Shown here: piece after piece, positions 27,881 to 37,300 of the stretch
Layout: each line of letters opens with the position of its first letter
How positions within the stretch are numbered: position 1 is the first letter of the stretch
Source of the DNA: Spirosoma endophyticum
Lineage (GTDB): Bacteria > Bacteroidota > Bacteroidia > Cytophagales > Spirosomataceae
Direction of reading: 5' to 3'
Assembly: GCF_900112365.1 (NCBI RefSeq)
Contig: NZ_FOLQ01000001.1
Location: 434,001-498,000, forward strand
DNA: 64,000 bases
Translations under genes and position numbers: made by a program
Notes under the pieces: model-generated
What the model was told of the DNA's origin: nothing
Database searches by the model: none
Seen by the model: only the letters and a program-made list of their open reading frames with translations

Positions 27881-27929
27881 GAACGAGTGAATGAGTGGAA
27901 CGTTGGCATAAACTATTTTTCACTCGTTC
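27881..27929. repeat. Short inverted repeat overlapping the truA end
   Basis: GAACGAGTGAA at 27881-27891 is the complement of 27919-27929, which lies in the last codons of truA. The left arm and its neighbour (GAACGAGTGAATGAGTG) share the word GAACGAGTGAAT with the inverted repeat at 15265-15326. Confidence 0.6.
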
Positions 27930-28674
27930 GTTGGGCAAATACCTCGGCCGGATAGCCAACTTCGACCAACGACAACCCATCGGCGGGAGCAGCATGACCC
28001 GCCCGTTTCCGGTCTTTAGCCTGAATAATTCCCTCAAATTCAGCAACACTGAGCCGCTCCTGTCCCACGGCCAGTAACGTGCCGACAATGGCACGCACCA
28101 TGCCTCTCAAAAAGCGGTCGGCGCGGATGTGAAACACTAAATCACCGTTATTTTTCTGTTCCCAGTAGGCTTTATCAATTCGGCAGTTAAATGTCTTAAC
28201 GTCAGTTTTCACTTTACTAAAGCTTTCAAAATCAATATAATGGAGTAATCGTTCAGCCGCTTCGTTCATCAAATCTACACGCAATGGTAGCGAAAACACA
28301 TAGACTAACCCATCCCGAAACGGGTCTTTCCGGCGGCTGATCTGGTACTGATAGTAACGAAACGTAGCGGTGTAACGGGCATGATCATCGGCCCTAACCG
28401 GAAAGCAATCATAGACGGCAATGTCCGATGGGATCAAGCTATTCAATGACCGAATCAGGTGGTCAGATAACGTAGCGTCTGTCTCAAAATGAGCAAATTG
28501 CTCGCCCGCATGAACGCCCGCATCGGTTCGGCCGCTGCCTGTAAGCGCAATAGGCTGGCGTAATACCGTCGTTAGTGCTGTTTCGAGAACTTCCTGTATG
28601 CTCAGGCCATTGGGTTGCCGCTGCCAGCCGTGATAGTTCGTTCCCCGATAGGCCAGTTGAAGAAAATAACGCAT
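27913..28674 (-). CDS. truA: tRNA pseudouridine synthase A
   Basis: Isomerises uridines 38-40 in the anticodon arm of tRNAs. It has 253 residues, normal for the family. The catalytic aspartate is Asp51 in GSGRTDAGVHAGEQFAHF. The start MRYFLQLAYRGTNYHGWQRQ is a standard TruA beginning. The final few residues run through the short inverted repeat at 27919-27929, so this tail looks recently acquired. Confidence 0.96.
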   Translation of the reverse strand: MRYFLQLAYRGTNYHGWQRQPNGLSIQEVLETALTTVLRQPIALTGSGRTDAGVHAGEQFAHFETDATLSDHLIRSLNSLIPSDIAVYDCFPVRADDHARYTATFRYYQYQISRRKDPFRDGLVYVFSLPLRVDLMNEAAERLLHYIDFESFSKVKTDVKTFNCRIDKAYWEQKNNGDLVFHIRADRFLRGMVRAIVGTLLAVGQERLSVAEFEGIIQAKDRKRAGHAAPADGLSLVEVGYPAEVFAQRTSEK

Positions 28675-28966
28675 AATGGCCGCAAAAGTACAGGTTGGTC
28701 AGCGGGATAAAAACGGTAAGGGACTTTGGTTTCAGGAAAACTATTCCCTAATGCCAAAGCCCCTATCAAAAGAGAAAGGAAAACCCTTAACATAACCAGG
28801 CCCTAAAACCTGTTTTGCTTCCGGGAACGTTATCGTCCTTATTGAACATCGACGATAAGCCTGCTATCTTGTTTTGTAACTACCTGAAATGAACAGAGTT
28901 TCCTATAAACATCAAAATTTAGTAGACGGTGTCTGGTTGCTACATCCCTGAAGACGGTCTCCCTGG

Positions 28967-30151
28967 TTATAGGCGCTCCACTTCGAATTTTAGCTCATCG
29001 ACTAATTGCCGAAGTCGATCTGTGTTCGGGGCTGGTTGTGGCATTTGCTGGCTCACAAACGCGCAGATTTCCCATACTTCGAGCACATCTTTTAACGCGA
29101 TCTCCCGATTGGGAATATCGGCTCGGTCGGCTGTCAGCAGCAGGCTACCTTTTACTTTTACCTGATTATATACCCGACGGCAATAAACACCCGAAGTCAT
29201 GTTGTCGGCCCGCTGGGGCTGAATGAGTAGTACGTACATTTTGCCATCGGCAATGTCGAACCAGTTCCGAACGAACGTTCCAACCAGCAGGGCCCTCGGA
29301 AATGTAAAATCGTCGCCCGCTTCAAAAGCCCGATAATGACCTTCGGGTAACGTCGGCAGATGCATAGCCGGAAGCCGATGCAGGAAATCGGCCTGCTGGT
29401 GCCGTTGCCCGTACTCCATAAATTGCCGCTGCATCACAACCGGAATCGCAGGCGCAACCGACTGTGTTGATTGACTCGGGCGAGCCGACGATGCCGAACC
29501 CTCGTATACATTATTGAACGACAGCGATTCAGGCTGCCGCGTCGGTACAGGGCGAGACTGACCAGCGCGCAAGTCAGGTTGGGGATTAAACAGATTATCA
29601 ACGGACTGAAATCCATTCGACTGCTGGCGCTCAGCGGCTGTTCGTTCCTGAACAGGACGTACCGGGGACGTGATTTGGGGCGGAATCGGATGATCTGAAC
29701 TCCGTCGGGGTTCCTCTTTCGTCTGGTAATATTTGTTCAGAACCGACGACAACGGTTGAGGTTCGGGTGCCGGCGGTGTAGGTGAAGCAAAAATATCGGG
29801 AAAATCGGGATGCTGAAAAGGGTCATCATCCGACACCAGTTTCCCATCAGACCGAATGGCCGATCCAGTTTCGGCGCTTCGATACGTATCCGCTGGCTTG
29901 CCCGACTGGCCGAGTGGAATGCTAAGATTGGGCGTTTCGCGAAGTTTTCGGAGGTCCTGCCGCGTCAGCAGTTCAACCGTTGTATTGAACGCTTTAGCAA
30001 TCGCCTGTATATTTTCCTGGTTCGGGTTTGCACGGCCTTCCTCATAGGCCCCTAGTAACGAACGTTTTATGCTTATTTTACGAGAAAATTGCTCCTGTGT
30101 CAGACCGTTAAGTTTGCGCAGGTAGCGGATGTTATCACTAACGAGCGTCAT
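28967..30151 (-). CDS. XRE-family regulator with disordered linker and degenerate S24-like C-terminal domain
   Basis: 394 residues in three parts. An XRE helix-turn-helix fills about residues 5-62 (LRKLNGLTQEQFSRKISIKR; LLGAYEEGRANPN). A proline/glutamine/serine-rich, probably disordered linker covers about residues 75-245. The C-terminal domain (about 255-372) follows the S24/LexA-like pattern, with FEAGDDF where S24 peptidases have GDSM (Gly279-Phe282) and GVYCRRV in place of the strand carrying the lysine. The serine and lysine needed for self-cleavage are therefore missing. It is likely a ligand-responsive or constitutive DNA-binding protein rather than a self-cleaving repressor. It is divergent from the aldehyde dehydrogenase gene, a possible target. 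Confidence 0.8.
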   Translation of the reverse strand: MTLVSDNIRYLRKLNGLTQEQFSRKISIKRSLLGAYEEGRANPNQENIQAIAKAFNTTVELLTRQDLRKLRETPNLSIPLGQSGKPADTYRSAETGSAIRSDGKLVSDDDPFQHPDFPDIFASPTPPAPEPQPLSSVLNKYYQTKEEPRRSSDHPIPPQITSPVRPVQERTAAERQQSNGFQSVDNLFNPQPDLRAGQSRPVPTRQPESLSFNNVYEGSASSARPSQSTQSVAPAIPVVMQRQFMEYGQRHQQADFLHRLPAMHLPTLPEGHYRAFEAGDDFTFPRALLVGTFVRNWFDIADGKMYVLLIQPQRADNMTSGVYCRRVYNQVKVKGSLLLTADRADIPNREIALKDVLEVWEICAFVSQQMPQPAPNTDRLRQLVDELKFEVERL

Positions 30152-30269
30152 CCGTTATAAAATTTGCTAAAGTTTCAGCTAAGATAGACGATTCACGTTT
30201 TAAATGCCAATACCCAACAGTACCTCACCTTTTTTGTACTTTTAACGTATTATTTTGACTTTAGCTCGC

Positions 30270-31700
30270 ATGACTACTCTACCGCCCAAAGCTGACCTGC
30301 ATACGCCAATGCGAACTACGTTCGATGCCCAACGTCGACATGCTTCCAAGATGGCGCTAACCAGTGCCGACCAGCGTATCGAACGTATCAGGCGCATTCA
30401 GACATGGATAAAAATCCATCAATCTGACATTCAGCAGGTCATGTACGATGATTTTCGGAAGCCGTCGGCGGAAGTTTTGCTAGGCGAATTAATGGCGCTA
30501 CATGCTGAAATCAAGCACACCATCGGGCATTTAAAGCAGTGGATGAAGCCCCAATCCTTGCCAACGCCCATGGCTCTCATTGGTACTAGAAGTTACTTTC
30601 GCCACGAGCCAAAAGGCAATGTGCTCATCATTGCTCCCTGGAATTACCCATTTGTGTTAACGATCAGGCCGTTGGTTTCTGCCATTGCCGCCGGGAACGT
30701 AGCGATCCTTAAACCTTCCGAGCTGACGCCCCACACGGCTGGCTTGATCAATAAAATGATTACAGCGCTGTTTCCACCGGAGGAAGTAGCTGTTTTTGAA
30801 GGCGATGCCGACGTATCGAAAGCGCTACTCGAACTGCCGTTTAACCATATTTTCTTCACGGGTAGCCCAGCCGTTGGACGCATCGTGATGGCCGCTGCCG
30901 CCAACCATTTAGCGTCGGTTACGCTCGAATTAGGCGGCAAGTCACCGGCGATTGTCGATGAGACAGCCGATATTAAACAAGCAGCCGGGCAGTTAGCCTG
31001 GGGCAAATGCCTGAACAATGGGCAGACCTGCATTGCCCCAGATTATCTACTTGTCCATCAATCTATTAAGCAACCGTTCATGCAAGCGCTGCATGATACG
31101 TTAACCGGCATGTACCGCCCGGACGGGAAGCCCGTCGAAGCGTCGGATAGTTACGCCCGCATTGTGAACCAGCCCCATTTTCAACGGATTAAAAATCTGG
31201 TAGACGATGCGGTCAACAAGGGCGCAACGATTACATACGGTGGCAGGATGAACGCCGATCAGAATTTTATTGAACCGACCGTTCTGGAAGGAACTACCGA
31301 CGATATGCGGGTGATGCAGGACGAGATTTTCGGCCCGGTGCTGCCCGTCCTGACCTATACTAACCTCGACGATGCCTTACACATCGTGAACCAGCGCGAG
31401 AAACCGCTGGCGCTGTACATCCACAGCCGAAATCGCAAAAACACGCAGTACATCCTGGATCGCACGTCAGCGGGCGACACGGTCATTAACGATACGTTAG
31501 TTCAATTCGGCAATGTAGAACTACCCTTTGGCGGAGTCAATAACAGCGGCTTGGGAAAATCGAACGGCTTCTTCAGTTTCCAGGAATTTTCCAATCAGCG
31601 GGGCGTCATGCAGCGCGATTTTGGCACCATGAAATTCATTTATCCTCCTTATACAGAGAAGGTTAAGAAGCTGATAAACTTCCTTGTCACGTATTTATGA
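30270..31700 (+). CDS. Aldehyde dehydrogenase family protein
   Basis: A 476-residue NAD(P)-dependent aldehyde dehydrogenase. The ATG at 30270 is preferred to a TTG five codons upstream. The catalytic glutamate is in TLELGGKSPAIV and the catalytic cysteine in NNGQTCIAPDY. The N terminus lacks a transit sequence. The C-terminal part (KLINFLVTYL) is hydrophobic, as in fatty-aldehyde dehydrogenases of the ALDH3 type, and the overall length (about 470) agrees with class 3 enzymes. It is probably a long-chain aldehyde dehydrogenase; substrate not proven. It is divergent from the XRE regulator with 118 bp between starts. Confidence 0.93.
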   Translation: MTTLPPKADLHTPMRTTFDAQRRHASKMALTSADQRIERIRRIQTWIKIHQSDIQQVMYDDFRKPSAEVLLGELMALHAEIKHTIGHLKQWMKPQSLPTPMALIGTRSYFRHEPKGNVLIIAPWNYPFVLTIRPLVSAIAAGNVAILKPSELTPHTAGLINKMITALFPPEEVAVFEGDADVSKALLELPFNHIFFTGSPAVGRIVMAAAANHLASVTLELGGKSPAIVDETADIKQAAGQLAWGKCLNNGQTCIAPDYLLVHQSIKQPFMQALHDTLTGMYRPDGKPVEASDSYARIVNQPHFQRIKNLVDDAVNKGATITYGGRMNADQNFIEPTVLEGTTDDMRVMQDEIFGPVLPVLTYTNLDDALHIVNQREKPLALYIHSRNRKNTQYILDRTSAGDTVINDTLVQFGNVELPFGGVNNSGLGKSNGFFSFQEFSNQRGVMQRDFGTMKFIYPPYTEKVKKLINFLVTYL

Positions 31701-31769
31701 GTGATAGTGAGCATCAAATCACACACAGATCTGACAATCAACGTATTACTTAATCTCGCCAGGCCGTCA

Positions 31770-31802
31770 CAAAAAAAGGCCACAACCTGTTTAGATCGTG
31801 GC
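31770..31802 (-). terminator. Terminator for the RDD-family gene
   Basis: On the minus strand GGCCAC-type arms (31797-31802 with 31777-31782) form a 6-bp GC-rich stem, followed by seven Ts (complement of 31770-31776). It lies 27 bp beyond the RDD gene stop. Confidence 0.75.
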
Positions 31803-31828
31803 CCAAATCAATAAAAAAATGAGGATGA

Positions 31829-32248
31829 TTATGCCTTTATAACAATGGTTTTCGCCCATTTATCACCGAATCGTTTGCTATCGGCGCTAAACACCATCAA
31901 AGCATCGATAATATTGAAGAAAGGAATTAATAAGGATACCTGACGGGTAATAGCTGTACCATAATCACCAACCAGGCTTCCGCCGGTATCTTCCTTAATG
32001 ACCTTAATGCCCATCAGTTTTTTACCTATGCTTTGGCCGCCTAAATAACCTCCCATTTCGGGTAAGGCATCTTTTGTAAGCAGATAGCCAATGGTAATTA
32101 TATAACCTACGGTAATCAGGTTGTAGGATACAATCATTAACAACCAGACAGCTAGATTACCAATTACACCGTCAATAAATGCAGCGATAAAACGCTGTAA
32201 CGGAGTTGCCTTTATATAAGCAGTCACGGGAACGTAAGAGGGTTGCAC
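31829..32248 (-). CDS. RDD-family membrane protein
   Basis: 139 residues with the RDD domain. The family signature is split as RFIAAFIDGVIGN near residue 19 and GGQSIGKKLMGIKVIKED near residue 70. Membrane segments lie around residues 27-58 and near residue 105. RDD proteins are of unclear function, sometimes cation/proton antiport-like. It follows the symporter gene on the same strand with a 101-bp gap. Confidence 0.9.
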   Translation of the reverse strand: MQPSYVPVTAYIKATPLQRFIAAFIDGVIGNLAVWLLMIVSYNLITVGYIITIGYLLTKDALPEMGGYLGGQSIGKKLMGIKVIKEDTGGSLVGDYGTAITRQVSLLIPFFNIIDALMVFSADSKRFGDKWAKTIVIKA

Positions 32249-32349
32249 AATCTTTTGGGTTTAGAGTGAAACGAATCAATATCACCTGCCCAACTTACGA
32301 AATCGACAGGGAACACCAATGCAATCTCTTACAAACCGGTAAGGATTTA

Positions 32350-33597
32350 TTAAACGGCAACTTCGTCAGTCTCAATAGGCTGCGTTCTGAATTCCCCCTC
32401 CCACTTGGAAATAACACAGGTTGCAACGGCATTACCTGCCACACTCGTAGCCGAACGCCCCATGTCCAGCACTTGATCGATACCCAGCAAAAGCGCCAGT
32501 CCTTCAATCGGCAGATTGAACAACGACATTGTACCGGCAATCACCACCAGTGAGGCCCTTGGGACACCGGCAATCCCTTTGGAGGTAATCATCAGCGTTA
32601 GCATCATGGTGATTTGTTGTTCGATGCTGAGCGGCACATGATAGGCCTGGGCAATAAATGCCGTCGCAAATGTCATGTACAGCATTGAACCGTCTAGGTT
32701 AAACGAATAACCCAGTGGCAGCACGAACGAAATAATACGCTCGGAGCAGCCGAATCGACGTAGTGCTTCAATAGTTTGCGGAAATGAGGCTTCTGAGCTG
32801 GCCGTACTAAACGACAGGATAACCGCCGAGCGAATTTCTTTCAATAAGGCGATGTAGGGAATCCCGACGACTAAACAAATTGCGGCCAGTACGACGAAAA
32901 TAAAGAACAATAATCCACCAAAAAAGCAAAGAATCAGGTAGACGTAACCACCTAAAATTCCTAATCCCTGCTGGGCTACAATAGCGGCAATGGCCCCCAA
33001 TACGCCAAAAGGAGCAAAGGACATTACGTAGCTGGTGATCTTGAACATAATATGCGAAAGTGCATCCAGGGCCTTTATCATGATCTTCCCCTGTTCCCCA
33101 ACAGCGCCAACGGCAATCCCGAAAAAGATACTGAACACCACGATCTGGAGGATTTCATTAGTAGCCAACGCTTCGATGAAACTCGTTGGGACAATATGGG
33201 TAATGAAATTCTCGAACGACATTTTCTGAACCTCAACCCCAACATCAGTGCCTTTGGCAGGCAATTGGGTGATATTCATTACTTCACCCGGCCGCATGAT
33301 ATTAACGACCAGCAGCCCAACAATTAATGATAGAATCGTAGCGAAATAGAAATAAGCTAATGTTTTGAGGCCAATACGTCCAACCGTACCAAAGTCACCG
33401 AGTTTGGCAATGCCTACAACCAACGTAGCGAAAACGAGTGGCCCAATAATCATTTTGATGAGCCTCAGAAAAATTTTGGACAGAATATTGAGGTCCGTTC
33501 CCGAAAAACCCGAGGTAGTGGCCGGAAAAAAATAACCGATTGCAATGCCGAGCAACATGCCCAGAAAAATACGGGTCGTCAGATTTGGAAGTTTCAT
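32350..33597 (-). CDS. Dicarboxylate/amino acid:cation symporter (DAACS family)
   Basis: A 415-residue secondary transporter for C4-dicarboxylates or acidic amino acids, in the inner membrane. The diagnostic stretch is GYSFNLDGSMLYMTFATAFIAQ, followed by SKGIAGVPRASLVV, the second hairpin region. The helical hairpin serine-rich motif AVILSFSTASSEASFPQTIEAL is also present. Its own -7 promoter element lies just upstream. It could be GltP, GltT or DctA-like; the substrate cannot be told. Confidence 0.94.
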   Translation of the reverse strand: MKLPNLTTRIFLGMLLGIAIGYFFPATTSGFSGTDLNILSKIFLRLIKMIIGPLVFATLVVGIAKLGDFGTVGRIGLKTLAYFYFATILSLIVGLLVVNIMRPGEVMNITQLPAKGTDVGVEVQKMSFENFITHIVPTSFIEALATNEILQIVVFSIFFGIAVGAVGEQGKIMIKALDALSHIMFKITSYVMSFAPFGVLGAIAAIVAQQGLGILGGYVYLILCFFGGLLFFIFVVLAAICLVVGIPYIALLKEIRSAVILSFSTASSEASFPQTIEALRRFGCSERIISFVLPLGYSFNLDGSMLYMTFATAFIAQAYHVPLSIEQQITMMLTLMITSKGIAGVPRASLVVIAGTMSLFNLPIEGLALLLGIDQVLDMGRSATSVAGNAVATCVISKWEGEFRTQPIETDEVAV

Positions 33598-33625
33598 GCA
33601 CTAAGATTAAAAATACGGTAGTGAA

Positions 33626-33633
33626 CAAATATA
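33626..33633 (-). promoter_or_regulatory. -7 element of the symporter promoter
   Basis: The complement reads TATATTTG, an exact TAnnTTTG, ending about 29 bp before the symporter start. No clear TTG at the -33 position, so the promoter is tentative. Confidence 0.45.
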
Positions 33634-33788
33634 TAGGAATCTGAGCAGTTCAGAAAGCCGGTTTATATAGAATGAGCCCTCCCGGCCAAGTATAGTACGG
33701 CATTTTATGAGGAAATAGATACTTTATATTCGTCAATTTCCAGTAAGACAGTATCATTTATTGCTTCATAGATTTGCTGATGACCGTA

Positions 33789-34244
33789 TCACTGTTGGCC
33801 AAAGACTCGCCGGTAAATCGGACGGCGATAAGCAAACTGAAGCCAAAGCAGCGGGTAAAGAATATAATCTGTCAGCAGGAATGGCGTTTTAAACGTAATG
33901 TCATCGACAATGCTAGTTTGATTGCCGTTTTTTTCATCGAGCACACGTAGCAGTCCATGGTGATGCTGCCAGAAGCTCAGGAAAAAAGGGAGCTGAATGC
34001 CTTTATCAACAAAGAATATCTCAGTGTCGGTCTGTTGCTGATCAACAATGTGACTTACCCAGTCCTGCTGAAACAGAAAAAAATTCAGCCGTAAATGAAC
34101 GACATCACCTCGGAGGCAACCATCGAAACGAATTACCTTAACGGGTGGAAACGGGGGATTAAGTCGTTCAAATAGAGCAAGATTAAACCCGGCCCAGACA
34201 ATGGGCAGTGACTGGCGAACCTGAGTAACAAGACGAAGATGCAT
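33789..34244 (-). CDS. SRPBCC-type (START-like) ligand-binding protein
   Basis: A 151-residue soluble protein with the SRPBCC (helix-grip, START-like) pattern: an N-terminal strand and helix (MHLRLVTQVRQSLPIVWAGF), a beta-sheet with VVHLRLNFFLF, then IVDDITFKTP and a long C-terminal helix. The same layout is common in Bacteroidota proteins annotated as SRPBCC or ligand-binding proteins of unknown ligand. It is divergent from the giant hybrid sensor gene, with about 81 bp between the starts. Confidence 0.7.
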   Translation of the reverse strand: MHLRLVTQVRQSLPIVWAGFNLALFERLNPPFPPVKVIRFDGCLRGDVVHLRLNFFLFQQDWVSHIVDQQQTDTEIFFVDKGIQLPFFLSFWQHHHGLLRVLDEKNGNQTSIVDDITFKTPFLLTDYILYPLLWLQFAYRRPIYRRVFGQQ

Positions 34245-34325
34245 AAAAGGTAAACAAGTTGTTGATCAAATTGTGAAACAAAAGCCTTACCTTTTACTAA
34301 AAAAACTGCCGTAACATTGATAATT

Positions 34326-37300
34326 ATGGTGAAGAAGACGAATTTGTCTTTCCTTTCCAGGTTTCCAATGAACCGGATAGGGCAATTTTTCCGTCAGTGT
34401 ATGCACAGGTTCAGTTGGTGGGTAGCTTGTTTTTGGGTCATTGGTTTACTCGGTCGAGTCATTCCAGCCAGGGCTAGTTTTCCCGAACCGGAGTACCTTA
34501 CCGTACGTAGCGGCTTACCACAGGGATTTGTCAACTCAATAATTCAGGATCGGCGCGGCTTTATCTGGCTATCCACGCGCGATGGTCTATGTCGCTACGA
34601 TGGCGTTCGGTTTCGCATTTACACGAACGATCCTCAGCAACAGTACTCTCTGTCCTTCAGCAGCTTATATGAGATAAAGGAAGACCGCAAAGGCCGCTTG
34701 TGGATTCGCACAGAAACGAATGGTATCGATTGTTTTGACCCGGTTACCGAAAAATCCAATCGAATTTCCAATTCTCATCCCTATCGGCAGGCACTTGGTC
34801 GCGACCAGCTCATTGGTATCTGGCCTGACAAGTCGGGCAATGTCTGGGTGGCAACGAAAACAAATGGTTTTTTTCGGCTCAATGCAAACGGCTCCATTTC
34901 ACACAAATTCTGGGGAATGCAGGGCGATACGGTTCAACGGACACTCCATTCGATGTTATTCGATCGCCACAACCACCTTTGGTTGTCCGCCCAGGATGGT
35001 TTATTTCGGTATGATATAGCGACGGGTAAATTCACCGGCTTTCGGACGGCGCAGGGATTGCCCGGTAACGATGTGTATGGGCTGCATGAGCGGGCCAACG
35101 GTGAGTTGATGCTTGGGTTTCCGGGCCAGGTGGCAATCCTAAATCCAACAGGCGGGCGTGTCCGCAAAGTGATCCCGCTACCCGCCGACCCAACCAGCTT
35201 GCCTTTATTTACAGGGGACGCAAAAGGGATCGATTACATTAACCAGGGCCGCTATACGGATAAGGAGGGCTTGGTTCCGTTGCTCACCGACTCGAATAAT
35301 CCATCGGCGGGAACGTATCGCTCGCCCAAATTAGCTCACTTTTCGCCCCTGTCGCTGCTGGTTGACCGAACCAATGTTCTTTGGCTTGGCCTCGATGGCG
35401 ATGGCGTAATTAAGTATGACCTCAACAAACGTTCGTTTCAAACCTGGCCCTACGTCCATAAATTTCAGACTGACTGGCTAACGCAACAGTTTGGCGTGCC
35501 ACCAGCTGCCATTCCAGAGCTAATCAGACAGCAAGCCGCCAGTGATATCCGGTATCAATTTGACAATACTAAAACGTTATGGATCAGCAGCACGAAAACC
35601 CCTCCCTATCAATACATTGCCAGCCAAAAGCTATTTGCTCCCGTTCAGCCAACGGGTATTGAAGCCCGCTGGTTACCATCACCCGCCAATTTCCGTTTGA
35701 CAGCCATTTCGGCCGGAACACAGGGAGATATCTGGGGGCTGCTGGCCCCTCATAATCAGGCCGTCGTTCGCTACAATGCCGATAAGCGAACGTTTACCGC
35801 CTTTCCGCTGCCCCTGCCAGACCGTCATCCGTACGTTATTCGGGCCATGATGGTCGATGGTGGACGTGTATATTTAGCTACCGAAAATCACGGACTACTT
35901 CGGGCCGACTTATCAACAAAACGACTGATTCGCTGGCAGGTTGGCGAGAAAAATCCTCAATCGCTGCCGGGTAATTCGCTTTTATGCCTGACACAGGACC
36001 CTGTTCATTATAATTATCTGTGGATTGGCACATTTGGTCGAGGACTTTGCCTGCTTGATAAGTTGACCGGTCGAATTCGCCAGTTTACCATGGCCCAGGG
36101 TTTGCCCAATAATGTGATCTATGCGATCCATCCGGATAAAAATGGCCACCTCTGGCTCAGTACTAACCGAGGTCTCTGCCGGTTCGATACCCGAACGTTC
36201 GAAGCCAGAAGCTACACCGCCGACGATGGGTTGCCAAGTGATGAGTTTAACCTGTTTCAGGACGTAGCACTTCCCGACGGACGATTGATTTTCGGTGGTA
36301 TTAGCGGTTACACTAGTTTCGATCCGCAACTAGTTCGTGAAGATCACTTTAAACCCGTCGTAGCGCTAACGGCACTACGTATCAACAATCAACTAATAAG
36401 CACAACCACACCGGACTCACCCATTCAGCGGGATATTGACGAAACGAAAGAGATTGTTCTGGATCATCAGCAGAACTTTCTTTCTATTGACTTTTCAGCA
36501 CTTCAGTTTAACCAAAGCCGCAAAAATCAGTATCGATATAGGCTCATTGGACTAGAAGATAACTGGATTTCCAGCGGGAATCAGGCTACCGCTACGTATA
36601 CAAACCTGCCGCCGAAAACGTACACATTCCTGGTAAACGCATCGAATACATCAGGCATCTGGAGTTCCCATGTCCACTCGTTAACCATCGTTATTGAGCC
36701 TCCTTTATGGGCAACCTGGTGGGCGTATCTGGGGTATGCGCTGCTTTTACTCGGCGCCCTTGTCTCCTATGTCAGAATACGCATCCGCCGGTTACGTCAA
36801 CAGAGTGAGATGGAATTGCGGGAGCAGGAAGCGGTCCAGCTTAAACATCTGGACGAAGTAAAAACGCGCTTCTTTGCTAATATTACTCATGAACTCCGCA
36901 CACCGTTAACACTCATTATCAGCCCACTAGAGCAGGTATTGACGGAAACACTTAACTCACCGGTTCACCACCGGCTGACGATAATTTATCGAAATGCGAA
37001 TCGGCTACTGCGACTGATTAACGAGTTACTCGATCTGGCCAAGCTTGATGCCGGAAATTTAACCGTTACGCCGACACCGGGTAATTTACCGGAATTTATC
37101 GACCGAACAGTACTTGTGTTCGCTGAAGAAGCTGAGCGTAAGCACATTTTGTTACAACTTACTCACCACATCAGACACCATCATTATTGGTTCGATGCCG
37201 ATAAAGTCGAGAAAATACTGACCAATCTGCTGTCGAATGCCCTTAAATTCACGAATGACCATGGTTCGGTAACGGTTACTACGCAGGTTCATCCCGTTGA

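Noticed and set aside
28602-28793. 63-codon minus frame with a signal-like start overlapping the truA 5' end
   Set aside because: The tail overlaps truA in another frame; a hydrophobic start alone is too little evidence.
28675-28966. tRNA or structured RNA in the 290-bp gap after the XRE gene
   Set aside because: No cloverleaf or known RNA motif is seen.
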